Source: Pseudorhizobium pelagicum
GTDB taxonomy: Bacteria > Pseudomonadota > Alphaproteobacteria > Rhizobiales > Rhizobiaceae
Reading direction: 5' to 3'
Length of the DNA stretch: 64,000 nt
NCBI GenBank assembly: GCA_000722615.1
Contig: JOKI01000018.1
Coordinates: 42,901-106,900, forward strand
Shown here in pieces: positions 8,729 through 19,300 of the stretch. How positions within the stretch are numbered: the stretch's first letter is position 1; every line of letters begins with the position of its first letter. The notes under the pieces are model-generated. The model worked only from the letters and a program-made list of their open reading frames with translations. It was not told where the DNA came from and ran no database searches. The position numbers and the translations under genes were made by a program.

Positions 8729-10349
8729 TCTCGCTACCAGTTTCTACGACCTGCTCAGCGACAACCTCCCGCATCACGCTGAGGCGACGGCAATCGTCGA
8801 TGATGATCGCGACGTCAGTTATGGCGCGCTTAGCGACAGTGTCGACCAAATGGCGGGTCACCTGGTCGGCCAGGGGGTCTTGGCAGGCGACCGGGTGGTC
8901 GTGCAATTGCGCAAAAGCGTCGCGGAGGTTGTCGCAATGTTTGCGATCGGCAAGATCGGTGCCGTGATCGTTAACGTCAACAGCCAGTGGACACGCGAGC
9001 AACTGCTGTATGTCGCCCGCGACAGCCGCGCCACCGGCTTGATTGTCGAGGCGAGAGCGGCCGGGCCGCTGGCGCAAGATCGCCTGCCGGCGACCGTCAA
9101 GGCAGTCCTGGTCAACGGACCTGCCCCCGGTCACCCAAGCTTCGTCTCCTGGCAAGATGCTCCTTCGCCATCTCAAACGCGTCCGGGGAAGCGGCTGGGA
9201 AACGATCTGGCGATGATCATCTACACCTCCGGTTCGACGGGCCTGCCCAAGGGCGTGATGCTCAGTCACGCCAATATCCTCGCCGGCGCGCGATCGGTGG
9301 CGCGATATCTGCGCCTGAGTCGAAGCGACCGCTTGCTGAGCGTGCTGCCTTACAGCTTCGATTATGGCCTCAACCAGCTGACGACGATGATGCTGATGGG
9401 CGGGACGGTGGTGCATCAGGCCGTTCCGCTGGCGGCGGAAGTCATAGACACCATGGTGCGCCAGCAGGTGACCGGCCTTGCGGCTGTTGCGCCCCTTTGG
9501 AGCCAGATCGTGCGCAAGCTGATGGCGTCTCCGACGCGGTTGCCGGCCCTGAAGCGGATCACCAATTCCGGTGGCAGGATCGCCCCTCACGTCATGGACC
9601 AGATGCCTTGCGTGTTTCCCGGGGTCGACATCTATCTGATGTACGGTCTCACCGAGGCCTTCCGCTCGACGTTCCTGGCTCCTGACCAGTTTGAACGCAA
9701 GAAGGGCTCGATCGGTCGGGCCATTCCCGATGCCGAGGTTTTTGTGGTCAAAAGTGGCGGCGGGCTTGCCGGGCCACTGGAGGAGGGTGAGCTCGTTCAT
9801 CGTGGTCCTCTTGTCAGCCTTGGGTACTGGGGTCGCCCGGATCTGACGGCACAGAAGATCCGGCCGTGCCCGGAACTCTTCCACCTGATCGGCGATGAGC
9901 CGGTTGTATATAGCGGCGACACCGTCAGGCTCGATGAGGACGGCGATCTCTGGTTTGTCGGTCGCCAGGACGCGATGATCAAGACCAGCGGCTTCCGCGT
10001 CAGCCCGGAGGAAGTGGAGGATCTGGTGTACCGCTCGGGCGAGGTTGCTGAAGCGGTGGCCTTCGGCATGGGCGATGCCGAGCTTGGCGAAACGGTTCAT
10101 GTCGCGATCACGCCGGCAGACAGCGATGTCGACGAGGAGAGGCTCCTGCGTCACTGCCGCAAGGTGATGCCAGGCTACATGGTGCCGCGCCGCTTTCATC
10201 TTTGGCACCATGCCATGCCGCGCACCGCCAGCGGCAAGCTCGATCGTCCGGCGGTCGTAAAGCATTGTCGCAGCCAAGGCGCGCCCGACCAAGCAGAGCA
10301 CGCCGGCACGGACAACCGAAAGATCCACAAGGGAGACATGGTGCTGTGA
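8721..10349 (+). CDS. AMP-forming acyl-CoA/acyl-ACP ligase (exosortase-A-associated type)
   Basis: Acyl-activating enzyme of about 542 residues. It forms an acyl-adenylate with ATP and passes the acyl group to CoA or a carrier protein. The start overlaps the previous stop and gives MTSLATSFYDLLSDNLP. Motifs: P-loop-like IIYTSGSTGLPKGVMLSH near 167, LMYGLTEAFRST near 310, the hinge YSGDTVRLDEDGDLWFVGR near 395, and the A10 lysine in PRTASGKLDR near 515. The next two genes are an ACP and a type III PLP decarboxylase. This trio is the known ligase/ACP/decarboxylase set of exosortase-A EPS loci (families of the TIGR03098/TIGR03099 type, recalled and not searched), although no exosortase is in the window. 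The substrate is unknown. Confidence 0.85.
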   Translation: MTSLATSFYDLLSDNLPHHAEATAIVDDDRDVSYGALSDSVDQMAGHLVGQGVLAGDRVVVQLRKSVAEVVAMFAIGKIGAVIVNVNSQWTREQLLYVARDSRATGLIVEARAAGPLAQDRLPATVKAVLVNGPAPGHPSFVSWQDAPSPSQTRPGKRLGNDLAMIIYTSGSTGLPKGVMLSHANILAGARSVARYLRLSRSDRLLSVLPYSFDYGLNQLTTMMLMGGTVVHQAVPLAAEVIDTMVRQQVTGLAAVAPLWSQIVRKLMASPTRLPALKRITNSGGRIAPHVMDQMPCVFPGVDIYLMYGLTEAFRSTFLAPDQFERKKGSIGRAIPDAEVFVVKSGGGLAGPLEEGELVHRGPLVSLGYWGRPDLTAQKIRPCPELFHLIGDEPVVYSGDTVRLDEDGDLWFVGRQDAMIKTSGFRVSPEEVEDLVYRSGEVAEAVAFGMGDAELGETVHVAITPADSDVDEERLLRHCRKVMPGYMVPRRFHLWHHAMPRTASGKLDRPAVVKHCRSQGAPDQAEHAGTDNRKIHKGDMVL

Positions 10350-10579
10350 CCTTTGACCAGAAAACGCTGCTCGCTTATCTGCGCGATGACCTCGAAATCA
10401 AGGATGCGGGGCTGGACACGCCGCTGTTCTCGTCAGGATTGCTTGATTCCGTCTCGATGGTGGGCCTTCTGGCCTTCCTCGAACAGGCGAGCGGCATGAT
10501 CATTCGCACGGAAGATGTGACGCTGGAGAACTTTGACACCCCCGCCCGCATTCTGGCGTTTGCCCAGGCAACCGTGTGA
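10346..10579 (+). CDS. Acyl carrier protein
   Basis: 77-residue carrier protein. The start is a GTG whose last two bases begin the TGA of the ligase (GTGA), giving an N-terminus TFDQKTLLAYLRDDL. The phosphopantetheine site is the Ser of SGLLDSVSMVGLL, preceded by the usual LDTPLFSSG segment and followed by helix III (DVTLENFDTPARI). It should be made holo by a phosphopantetheinyl transferase; the only one seen here is at 22409-23158. It sits between the AMP-ligase, which probably loads it, and the PLP decarboxylase. Confidence 0.88.
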   Translation: MTFDQKTLLAYLRDDLEIKDAGLDTPLFSSGLLDSVSMVGLLAFLEQASGMIIRTEDVTLENFDTPARILAFAQATV

Positions 10580-11811
10580 TGCAGCAGGCGGCGGCAATCG
10601 ATCTTTGGCTGCAGACGGCTGCCGACGAATTCGGCACACCCTGCTACGTCTATGATCTGGCTGCGATCAAACGGCGAAGCCTACGCCTGCGTCAGGCCTT
10701 CGGCGGGCGGTTCCTGCTCAGCTTCGCCGTCAAGAGCAACCCCAACCCGGCCCTGCTGGAATGGCTGCGCACCCAGGCAGATGGGCTGGATGTTTCTTCG
10801 ATCGGCGAGTTTCGCCTGGCGCTTGCTGCGGGATGGCCGGCCTCGCGCCTCAGCTTTACCGGACCGGGGAAGCGTGAGGCGGAATTGCGTGAAGCCATTG
10901 AGGGTGGCGTCGGAGAGCTGGTCGTTGAATCGGTGCGCGAGGCCGTCAGCGCCAGCACGATTGCGGTCGAGCTCGGGCGCCAACAGCCAATCCTCGTGCG
11001 CCTGGCCCCGGCCACGGTTCCCAGGGGGTTCGGAGACCAGATGGCGGGCCGTCCATCGCCCTTCGGCATCGACGTGGAGGACAGTCCAGAGGCGGTCGAG
11101 GCGATCCTTGCCTTGCCGGGCGTGTGCCTGCAGGGTCTGCACATCTACGCCGGCACCCAGTGCCTGCGCGCTGAAGCCATCTGCGAGAACTACCGCAACT
11201 TCATCGACATCTTCACCGACGTCACCGATCGGCACCGCCTTTTGCCAAGGACGCTGGTCTTTGGCTCGGGCCTTGGCATTCCCTATCATGGCGGCGACGA
11301 GCCGCTCGATCTGGAGGCGGTCGGGCGCGATATTTGTCCGGATCTCGATGCGCTGGCCGCCAGAAGCTGCTTTCACGGGACACGGTTCGTCCTGGAGATC
11401 GGGCGCTACCTGACCGGTGAAGCGGGATATTTCGTGACGCGCGTGGTTTCGACCAAATTGTCGCGCGGCACGAAGATTGCCATCTGCGATGGCGGCATGA
11501 ACGCCCATCTTCCCGCCAGCGGTCATTTCGGAATGGTCATGCACCGCAACTATCCGATGCACAAGGTAAACGGCCAGGGACCGTTGGAGCCCGTGACGCT
11601 CGTTGGCCCCTTGTGCACCTCGATTGACCGGCTGGCCAACGGCGTTCACCTGCCCCCTGTCGAGGCGGGCGACCTGATCGCAGTCCACAGCAGTGGGGCC
11701 TATGGACCCAGCGCCAGCCCGATCGGCTTCATTGCTCATCCTGTGCCCCGCGAAATCATCATCGACGAGACGGGCCTGCGCGACGTGACACCGTCCGGGC
11801 GCCGCCTCTAG
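10579..11811 (+). CDS. Type III PLP-dependent decarboxylase (diaminopimelate/ornithine decarboxylase fold)
   Basis: 410-residue alanine-racemase-fold decarboxylase. The PLP lysine is Lys52 in SFAVKSNPNP; the TIM barrel continues through GLDVSSIGEFRLAL and LQGLHIYAGTQ (the HxGSQ equivalent), and the C-terminal domain carries CDGGMNAHLPAS and VGPLCTSID, where the Cys is the active-site residue given by the partner subunit. The family decarboxylates basic amino acids; the exosortase-associated branch has no settled substrate. It starts with ATG in a TGATG overlap with the ACP gene (a GTG three bases upstream is also possible) and ends 4 bp from the convergent priming transferase gene. Confidence 0.85.
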   Translation: MQQAAAIDLWLQTAADEFGTPCYVYDLAAIKRRSLRLRQAFGGRFLLSFAVKSNPNPALLEWLRTQADGLDVSSIGEFRLALAAGWPASRLSFTGPGKREAELREAIEGGVGELVVESVREAVSASTIAVELGRQQPILVRLAPATVPRGFGDQMAGRPSPFGIDVEDSPEAVEAILALPGVCLQGLHIYAGTQCLRAEAICENYRNFIDIFTDVTDRHRLLPRTLVFGSGLGIPYHGGDEPLDLEAVGRDICPDLDALAARSCFHGTRFVLEIGRYLTGEAGYFVTRVVSTKLSRGTKIAICDGGMNAHLPASGHFGMVMHRNYPMHKVNGQGPLEPVTLVGPLCTSIDRLANGVHLPPVEAGDLIAVHSSGAYGPSASPIGFIAHPVPREIIIDETGLRDVTPSGRRL

Positions 11812-11815
11812 CGGG

Positions 11816-13255
11816 TCAGTACGCCGCGCGAAAGTCGTGCAGCTGGAACACGGTGCGCAGGATGATCTTGACATCCAGCCACAGCGACCAGTTGTTGATG
11901 TACCAAAGGTCGTGGTGCACTCGCTCCTGCATCTTTTCGATGTCCGGCGTTTCGCCGCGACACTTGTTGATCTGCGCCCAGCCTGTCAGCCCCGGTCGGA
12001 CATGGCGGCGAAAGACATACTCGCCGATCTGGGTGTCGAAGTAGTCGTCGTGCGCCAAGGCGTGCGGCCTTGGGCCCACCACCGACATGTCACCCTTGAG
12101 CACGTTCCAGAACTGCGGCAGTTCATCGAGACTTGTTGAACGGATAAAGGCACCGACGCGGGTGATGCGGTCATCACCGCGGGTTGCCTGGCGCACCTCA
12201 GGCCCGTCCTCGAGCACCGTCATGCTGCGGAACTTGACGATGCGGAAAGGCCGCCCCCCATAGCCCTTTCGGATCTGCCGGAACAACACTGGGCCGGGGC
12301 TGTCGAGCTTGATGGCCACGGCGACCGCGAGCATCATCGGCGACAAGGCCAAAAGACAGGTGGCGGCAAAGGTGATGTCGAACAGGCGCTTGACGGCGCT
12401 CTCGCAAAGGCTGAGCGGCGGCCGCTGCGATTGGAAGGCGGTCAAGCCACCAATCGAGCGCGGATTTGCCGCGACGATGGTGCCGATAAAGCCATCGAAG
12501 GCGACGCTGACGGGAAGCGGGGAACGCCGCATCTGCCAGAGATAGCCCTGGAGCCCCTCCAGGTCCGGCTCACCCCAGACCATGACAATCTCGTCGACGC
12601 GCATGCGGCTCGCGATCAGCGTGAAATCCGGAGCCGACGCGCAATCCCCTCCGTCTTCAGGCAAGCGCAACACCTCGACGACAATCATGCCATGCGCGGC
12701 GGCACGGTCCTCAAACGCCGTCACATGTGCCGTTGCGCTGCAGATCAACAGGATGCGCCGGCGCCCGAATGCACCACGTGCCACGGCATAGGGCAGGAAG
12801 GCTGGCCAGAGGAGCCTCAGCCCGGTCAGACCGGCAAACGAGAAAAGCAGGCTGGCGCCGATGGAGCCGCGTGAGAAGGTCGCGCCGAGCTTGAGAAAGA
12901 AGAGGACCGTCAGCAGGAACCCGAACACACCCGGTATGAGCAGGCTGATCAGCCGCATCTGGTGGCCGGGCCGCAGGATCGCGTCCGGCCGATAGGCGTG
13001 GGCGCTATGCATGGCGAGCACAAAGCTCATCGCCACCAGCAGGCCGATGCCCATGTAGCCAATCGGGTCGGCCGTCAGGCTGAAGCTGATTTGTTCGTAG
13101 AGCACGAAACCTGCAGCGCTTGCCGCAACCAGCATCATGAAATCGGTGGCCGCGACAAGCCAGGCGATGGCCCCTTGGCCAAGCCCACCGCGGCCAGCAA
13201 GCGGGCGCGGCCGGTAGACAGCGCTCGTTGTCGCGGATTGCAAAGTTGCCGTCAT
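11816..13255 (-). CDS. Undecaprenyl-phosphate sugar phosphotransferase (WcaJ/GumD type)
   Basis: Polyprenyl glycosylphosphotransferase of about 479 residues that starts repeat-unit synthesis by moving sugar-1-phosphate onto undecaprenyl phosphate in the inner membrane. Several hydrophobic segments fill the N-terminal third (AWLVAATDFMMLVAASAAGFV and following), a CoA-binding-like middle domain follows, and the C-terminal transferase domain begins VKRLFDITFAATCLL. It contains the hallmarks LDSPGPVLFRQIRKGYGG, FRIVKFRSM, DELPQFWNVLKGDMSVVGPRP and RPGLTGWAQI. The start at 13255 has GGGGATGAG upstream; a longer reading from 13309 lacks support. It is convergent with the decarboxylase gene and divergent from the GMC gene. 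Confidence 0.9.
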   Translation of the reverse strand: MTATLQSATTSAVYRPRPLAGRGGLGQGAIAWLVAATDFMMLVAASAAGFVLYEQISFSLTADPIGYMGIGLLVAMSFVLAMHSAHAYRPDAILRPGHQMRLISLLIPGVFGFLLTVLFFLKLGATFSRGSIGASLLFSFAGLTGLRLLWPAFLPYAVARGAFGRRRILLICSATAHVTAFEDRAAAHGMIVVEVLRLPEDGGDCASAPDFTLIASRMRVDEIVMVWGEPDLEGLQGYLWQMRRSPLPVSVAFDGFIGTIVAANPRSIGGLTAFQSQRPPLSLCESAVKRLFDITFAATCLLALSPMMLAVAVAIKLDSPGPVLFRQIRKGYGGRPFRIVKFRSMTVLEDGPEVRQATRGDDRITRVGAFIRSTSLDELPQFWNVLKGDMSVVGPRPHALAHDDYFDTQIGEYVFRRHVRPGLTGWAQINKCRGETPDIEKMQERVHHDLWYINNWSLWLDVKIILRTVFQLHDFRAAY

Positions 13256-13531
13256 ATTCTCATCCCCAGTACCCACTATAGAATACACTGCAGGGGCGGG
13301 CGCGAACATTCATGCGGCCCTACGCCTTAGGGGGCATGTCCTTATGGCGAATTGTCGATATCGAGGGAGTTGGATAAGGATCGCGCGATTGCGGCCGGGA
13401 ACAAAATCACGCGCTGGCACAGGTGGCCTCGGGCCCGAAGACAAGCCTGTCACACCGTTCGTACACGTCTGCCACATAACGCCGTGCAGCCATCCTCATG
13501 TCATAGCGAAGTGCAATTCTTGAAGGCCGAG

Positions 13532-15109
13532 ATGATGCAATGGGACGTCGCGATCGTGGGCGCGGGAATGGGCGGGGCCGCCTTCGGATATGCCTTGGCA
13601 CGGGCAGGTCACACCGTCGTCTTTATCGAAAAGGGAATGATGGCCTTCGCCGACGACGGTGCGGATGACCCAGACACCCCGGACGAACAGCTGAGGCTCC
13701 AGCATGGTCGCTGGCCCACGCAGATCCTTGCGCGTGTCGACGGAAGAGAGACGAGCTTCTATCCACCCCTGGGATGCGGCGCAGGAGGATCGACCCTCCT
13801 TTACGCCGGAACTTTGGAGCGCCTGTCGGCGGCCGACTTTGAAGAGGCAACAGGCCGGCCGGAATGGCCGTTCCCGTACCGCACCTTGGAGCCCTACTAC
13901 CGCGAGGTCGAATCTCTGTTTCGCGTCCGAGGCAGCCCGGACCCCTTCTTCGATGGCCCGCCATCTATTTTGCGCAAACCACCTTCTCTGACCACCTCCG
14001 ATCGCGACCTTTTCAACCTCCTGAAGCGCAAGGGGCTCAAGCCGTATCAACTGCACAACGCTTGCGAATCAAAGCCGGGATGCCTGGCGTGCGGCGGTAC
14101 CATCTGCCACCGCTCGTGCAAGCACGATGCCGGCCGTGTTCTGGTGGAGTCGGCACTACGCACCGGTCGCGTGACCTTTCTCGACAGGTGCACGGTGGAG
14201 ACCATCGATGCGGATGCGACGGCGGTTAAAGGATTGATCTGCCGGCGCAACAGTGAACGGGTGGTGGTGCAGGCGAGCTTCTATGCGCTGGCGGCGGGAG
14301 CTCTGTCGACGCCGCTCCTGTTGCAGCGCTCGGCAAATCGGTTCTGGCCCAACGGCGTGGCGAATTCCTCCGACATGGTCGGCAGGAACCTGATGTTTCA
14401 CGTCTCCGACTTCGTGGCGGTTTGGCCGCGGGGCCGTTCAGGGATCGTCGATGCCGAACGTTCCCTCGCCATTCGCGACTTCTACAAATGCGGTGACGAC
14501 GACTTTGGTATTATTCAGTCGACCGGGATGGCCGCAACGATGGGCAACATCGTGCACGTTCTCAAAGGAATGATCGATACTGGTCCGCTCGGATGGCTGC
14601 GACCGTTGCGGCGGATGCTCTATGCGCCCGCGCTGATCGCCGCCTGGCTGTTGGGACGGGCGACCATTCTGGCGACGGTGCTGGAAGACTACCCCTATCT
14701 GGACAACCGCGTCCGCCCCCACCCCCACCACCCCGACACGATCTACTTCGAATATGTGATTCGACCGGAACTGCGGCAGCGGGTACGCCGCTTTCGCCGC
14801 ATCTACCGGGCTGCTTTTCGGCCCCGTCGAACCATGATCCTGACCCCGAATATCAATCTCAACTTCGGTCATCCCTGCGGCACCTGCCGAGCGGGTTCGG
14901 ATCCCCTTTCTTCGGTCGTTGACGGCGACAACCGGAGCCATGACGTCGACAATCTGTTTATCGTCGACGCTTCGTTTTTCCCAAGGAGCGGCGGCGTCAA
15001 CCCATCCCTGACGATCGCCGCGAACGGGCTGCGGGTGGGAGAGCTCCTGTCGGCATGGCTTCATCGAATTAAGAAGAGTCCGGAGGACGGGGACAGGGCC
15101 ACCTCCTGA
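13532..15109 (+). CDS. GMC-family FAD oxidoreductase
   Basis: About 525-residue flavoprotein oxidising an alcohol or sugar group. The chosen ATG pair (13532/13535) gives MMQWDVAIVGAGMGGAA, the FAD dinucleotide motif right at the N-terminus; the longer frame from 13352 has no such match. Other signs: GAGGSTLLYAGTL near 85, a Cys-rich segment CESKPGCLACGGTICHR near 175 as in membrane-linked GMC enzymes, and the C-terminal HPCGTCRAG, SSVVDGDNRSHDVDNLFIVD and SGGVNPSLTIAANG. The electron acceptor is unknown. Its position between the priming transferase and a regulator suggests sugar oxidation in EPS synthesis, but this is context only. Confidence 0.85.
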   Translation: MMQWDVAIVGAGMGGAAFGYALARAGHTVVFIEKGMMAFADDGADDPDTPDEQLRLQHGRWPTQILARVDGRETSFYPPLGCGAGGSTLLYAGTLERLSAADFEEATGRPEWPFPYRTLEPYYREVESLFRVRGSPDPFFDGPPSILRKPPSLTTSDRDLFNLLKRKGLKPYQLHNACESKPGCLACGGTICHRSCKHDAGRVLVESALRTGRVTFLDRCTVETIDADATAVKGLICRRNSERVVVQASFYALAAGALSTPLLLQRSANRFWPNGVANSSDMVGRNLMFHVSDFVAVWPRGRSGIVDAERSLAIRDFYKCGDDDFGIIQSTGMAATMGNIVHVLKGMIDTGPLGWLRPLRRMLYAPALIAAWLLGRATILATVLEDYPYLDNRVRPHPHHPDTIYFEYVIRPELRQRVRRFRRIYRAAFRPRRTMILTPNINLNFGHPCGTCRAGSDPLSSVVDGDNRSHDVDNLFIVDASFFPRSGGVNPSLTIAANGLRVGELLSAWLHRIKKSPEDGDRATS

Positions 15110-15358
15110 TTGTCCTGGCATCGAAACACTCAGATCTCCCCATGCCACGGTGATCTTTTTGACCGCGCCTGCAGGAGCTTGCGAATGCTCTTGATATGGC
15201 GGCGTTCTTTCGCCGGACGTGGAAGAGGAACCGCGTGCGCTTGACCGCACGTCGTGGGTCCGAAACGGACTGCACTGATACAGAAATGATCGCGCGGCAT
15301 TGTCGCGGACGCTGGCATCAAACTGCAAGCGGCTTGGGGGGGTAGGCTTCGGCAAGCC

Positions 15359-16231
15359 CTAGACCAGGGGCAGGACGATATCGAAATCCAGCTCATGGCC
15401 ATCTTGCCAGGGCGGCCTGCGGTAAATCTCGTAACCCCCGTTTCCGTCAGGCAGGAACATCTCGCCCGAGCTTTTCAGCCAGTCGATACTGACCGTTGCG
15501 TAGGTTTTCAGCACGTCGTCATAGGATCCGCGGTGTCGAATGCTGACGTAACGGCCGGCCCGAAAAAGGAGCGGCTGCAGAGCGGTATCGGAAAGCTGCA
15601 GACCGGGGTCGATAATGGCACAATCGTGCCGCAGATATAGGGCCGGAGTGATCAGGGGTGTGTCGTAGACAATACTGACGGCAGTAAGGTTCTTGTCGAC
15701 AATGCCGAGCTTCGACAGGTAGGCTCCAAACATTCGCCAGTGACCGATAAACTCCGTATGGGGCCCATAGAAACGCAGGGCGAGAAGATTTCGCGCATCA
15801 AGGTCATCTATCGCGACGTCTGCGGTAACGGCTGAAGGTCCGGGTGACGCAGGCAACAACTGCAACTGCGCGGCCGAACGGTAATCCGAGGGGGTGGTCC
15901 CAAACTGAAGGTGAAAAGCCCGAATAAAGGCTTCGTGGCTCTGATAACCCGCATTGAGCGCAATGGCGGTGATTGGTTCGCTGCTCATCTGCAGGTTCAT
16001 CGCCGCCCGATCCAGCCGCGTGCGTCGCAGATAGGCTGCAGGCGTCTCCCCCATTGTTGACTTGAATATGCGCTGGAGGTGGAACGGGCTCAAGTCCATA
16101 TGGTTGGCAACGTCCGTAAGTTGCATGCTGTAGGCCGGTGTTCTCTCCAGAAAGCGGATCGCGCGGGCGATGCGAGGATCATCGACCATAACCGGGGGGA
16201 AACGAGTGTGCTCGGAGTTTTCCAGGTTCAT
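15359..16231 (-). CDS. AraC-family regulator with GyrI-like effector domain
   Basis: 290-residue regulator of the Rob/MarA-plus-GyrI arrangement. The N-terminal AraC domain holds two helix-turn-helix units (LTDVANHMDLSPFHLQRIFK and ITAIALNAGYQSHEAFIRAF, ending FGTTPSDYR). From about residue 140 a GyrI-like small-molecule-binding domain follows (LLALRFYGPHTEF, YVSIRHRGSYDDV, YEIYRRPPWQDG, ending in DFDIVLPL). ATG at 16231 is preferred to a TTG one codon upstream. It faces away from the autotransporter gene, so it could control it or itself; no operator was recognised. The 249 bp between it and the convergent GMC gene contain no feature I can support. Confidence 0.85.
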   Translation of the reverse strand: MNLENSEHTRFPPVMVDDPRIARAIRFLERTPAYSMQLTDVANHMDLSPFHLQRIFKSTMGETPAAYLRRTRLDRAAMNLQMSSEPITAIALNAGYQSHEAFIRAFHLQFGTTPSDYRSAAQLQLLPASPGPSAVTADVAIDDLDARNLLALRFYGPHTEFIGHWRMFGAYLSKLGIVDKNLTAVSIVYDTPLITPALYLRHDCAIIDPGLQLSDTALQPLLFRAGRYVSIRHRGSYDDVLKTYATVSIDWLKSSGEMFLPDGNGGYEIYRRPPWQDGHELDFDIVLPLV

Positions 16232-16353
16232 CAACCAGTCGCTTTGGTGCCAGACTGATGCCTAATGACCCGGGAGAGGTAAGAATTTCTCTAACGCCGG
16301 TAGCAAGAATTATCAAGCAGATGGTCCAAAGGCCATGTTAGCGCAGTCACTCT

Positions 16354-19300
16354 TTGGCAGGTCCGCAGCAGAGATCACTGCTCATCGGGCTGATGATCGG
16401 GTGGGGTACCATGGACATTTTTTCGGAAGAGCCTGTTTTACAATCGACAGGCGTTTCCACTGTTCAGAGCTCCCAGACGAAAGGCTTACTGCTCCTTTCT
16501 GCGACACTTCCCCTCCTTGCAGTCCCTCCGCTCGTCATCCCCACGCCCCTTCTGGCCCAGCAGATTGCGATTGGCGGGGGGCAGGGCGGGGGACTCGTTG
16601 AAGGCGACCTAATCGATGCGGGAGGTCGCGGCGGCCTCGCTGCAGGCGGCGGCGGAAGTGGGACCTATGGGTTTGACAACGGAGAGAACAGAGCAGGCGG
16701 AAGAGGTGGCAATGCCGCGGCAACACTCGGTGGCGTGCCAGTTGCTGGCGGCACTGGCGCCGATTCGCCGACCAACGAGGGTGGCAGCGGCGGCACTGAG
16801 GGTAACTCCGGGACGCCGATTGCTGACGGCGGCGGCGGCGGCGGCGGCGCCGCCGGGGGCTTAACTGTCGGCGCGCGCGGCGGCAGTGGGGGCAACGGCA
16901 ACACGACTTCGGCTTCTGGGTCCATAATTCTGACGGATATCGCCGGGGGTAATGGCGCCGATGGCGACGCATCGACGTCCTTGGGTGACGGCGTCAGCGG
17001 CGGTGGCGGCGGCGGTGGTGGTGGTTCGGGCCTGCTTTTGTCTGCGCCCGCAGCTGTGGCCAGCATTTCAGGGGCCGACATCATCGGCGGCGACGGTGGC
17101 TCCGGCACAGGCCTGGAATTAAAAGGCAGCGGCGGCGGCGGCGCTGCCGCAATGGTCTTGCTCAACGGGGGCAGCGTCACCGTCTCTTCCGGACCGCTGG
17201 GAGAGGTGACGTCGATTGCCGGCGGACGTGGCGGGGACGGGTTACTGGGCGGCGGAGGTGGGGCGGGCGCTTTTCTCTACAATGGTGGAATGCTCTCACT
17301 TGAGGCAGGTAGCATAGCTGGGGGAGGCGGAGGAAATGGCGATGGCATGAGCGGCGCAGGTGGTGTTGGCATCCTGAGCAATCTTGGTGAGGTTCGAAAT
17401 GATGCGACGATCACTGGTGGTGCTGGTGGAAGCGGACGCAATTTCATGCAGAACACTGCGGGCACTGGCCTTGTTTACCACGGAGATGGAGGTGCGGGAA
17501 TAAAAGCCTGGGGCGGCCAAATCATAAACGGTCACAGCGGCTTGATTGCCGGAGGTAATGGCGGGGGGACAGACTACAATAACACCACAGCGCTTTCTGG
17601 AAACGGGGGAGCTGGCGTGTTCTTCACAGATGGTCAGCCAGCCTACCTTGAAAATCACGGAACGATCACGGGCGGCACGGGCGGGAGTTGGCCGTCGGGA
17701 CAGGCGCAACCGGGGCGTGGCGGCGCCGGCATTGTCGGGGCATCGAGCGGTGGTACGCATATCGTCAACGATGGCGCCATATTTGGCGCGCTCTCCGGGG
17801 ATGGTGTGACGCGAGCCAATGCCGTTGAGCTGTTCGGCAGCAACAATCGGTTCGAGGTCTGGGCTGGCGCCGATGTTCTTGGTGATGTCTCCGTCGCAAC
17901 CGGCGGAAGCGACAATGCTTTTGTTTTGGGCGGGGCTAGCGACGGAGCATTCGACCTGTCCCGACTTGGTTCCACCGGGCAGTTTTCCGGTTTCGACACC
18001 TTTGGCAAGACAGGAATCAGCACTTGGACTGTGTCGGGAGATGCCGAGCCCGCCATGGGCTGGGTTATCGAAGAAGGAACTCTGCAGGGCTCGACCACCT
18101 CCATCAAAGGCAATGTTGCCAATGCAGGCACATTGATTTTTGACGAGACGGTGGATGGCGTGTTTCTAGGGGACCTTTCCGGTTTCAACGGCGCAGCCGG
18201 GATGGTAATAAAACGGGGCGCCGGCACGCTGAGACTTGAGGGGAGCTCGCTTCTCGATTGGAGCGTACAGGACGGAGAGCTGCTTGTTTCCGCACACAGC
18301 TTTAGCGGCGACGTCGAGCTCGACGGCGCATCAACGGTCTTGACCTTCTCCGATACCAGCCCGGGTCTGTACGGCGGGGTAATTTCCGGCAACGGCATAC
18401 TGCAATTTGCGGCCTCGTATCCGGTTCTCCTGACAGGGGACAGTTCCAGTTTCACGGGAACGACGCGACTTCTCAGCGGAACCCTGTTGGTCGGCGTGGG
18501 AGAACCGGGAGCCTCGTTGGGCGGCAATATGGAAGTGCTTTCGGGGGGTGTTCTGGTCGGTTCGGGCACCCTTGGCTCCGGGGCGGGTTCCCGGGTTACC
18601 ATTGGCGCGGGCGGCATGCTGGCGCCGGGGAACTCCCCCGGCACGCTGACGATTGCGGGCGACCTCGTCTTGAACCCCGGATCGAGATTCGAGGTGGAGG
18701 TGATTCCAGGAACCACCATCGGCGACCTGGTAAAGGTGACTGGCGCTGCGACGATCAATGGCGGTACGGTTGCCCATGTCGGCGCCAATGGTGCCTATGA
18801 TCCTTCCGCCACCTACACGATCCTTTCCGCTGAGAACGGTATTTCGGGCAGGTTTGACGGGGTGACCTCTGACCTGGCGTTTCTGCAGCCGTTGCTCAGC
18901 TACGACAACAACGCCATCAGCCTGACGCTCCTGCGAAACGATACCGGCTTTGCAACAGTCGCCGAGACCGCCAACCAGGCGGCAACGGCCGGGGCAATCG
19001 AGCAACTGCCAGCAACCAGCGAGCTTCATCGGGCGATGCTACAGCTCAATGCCGTGACGGCGCGCGAAGCACTTGATCAGCTGTCTGGGGAAATTCATGC
19101 TTCGGTTGCCTCCACTCTGATCGGCAACGGTCAGCACCTCCAGCAAGCCGCAAACTCTCGCTTGAGGTCGGGCTTCACTGGAACCGAGACGGTCACGATA
19201 CCGGTGCTGGGGTACGTCGGCGAGCCTTACCTCGCGCCCATTTCCGAGGATGCCGCGCCTGCATACTGGATGTCCGGTTTCGGTGCACGGGGTGTGAGCG

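Noticed and set aside
8538-10328. 596-codon open frame on the minus strand.
   Set aside because: It lies wholly opposite the AMP-ligase gene with its intact motifs, has no protein motif of its own, and is typical of high-GC antisense open frames.
16800-17050. GGC-rich runs in the autotransporter gene as a DNA tandem repeat or slippage locus.
   Set aside because: Codons for Gly vary and the frame stays open, so the repetition is explained by amino-acid composition.
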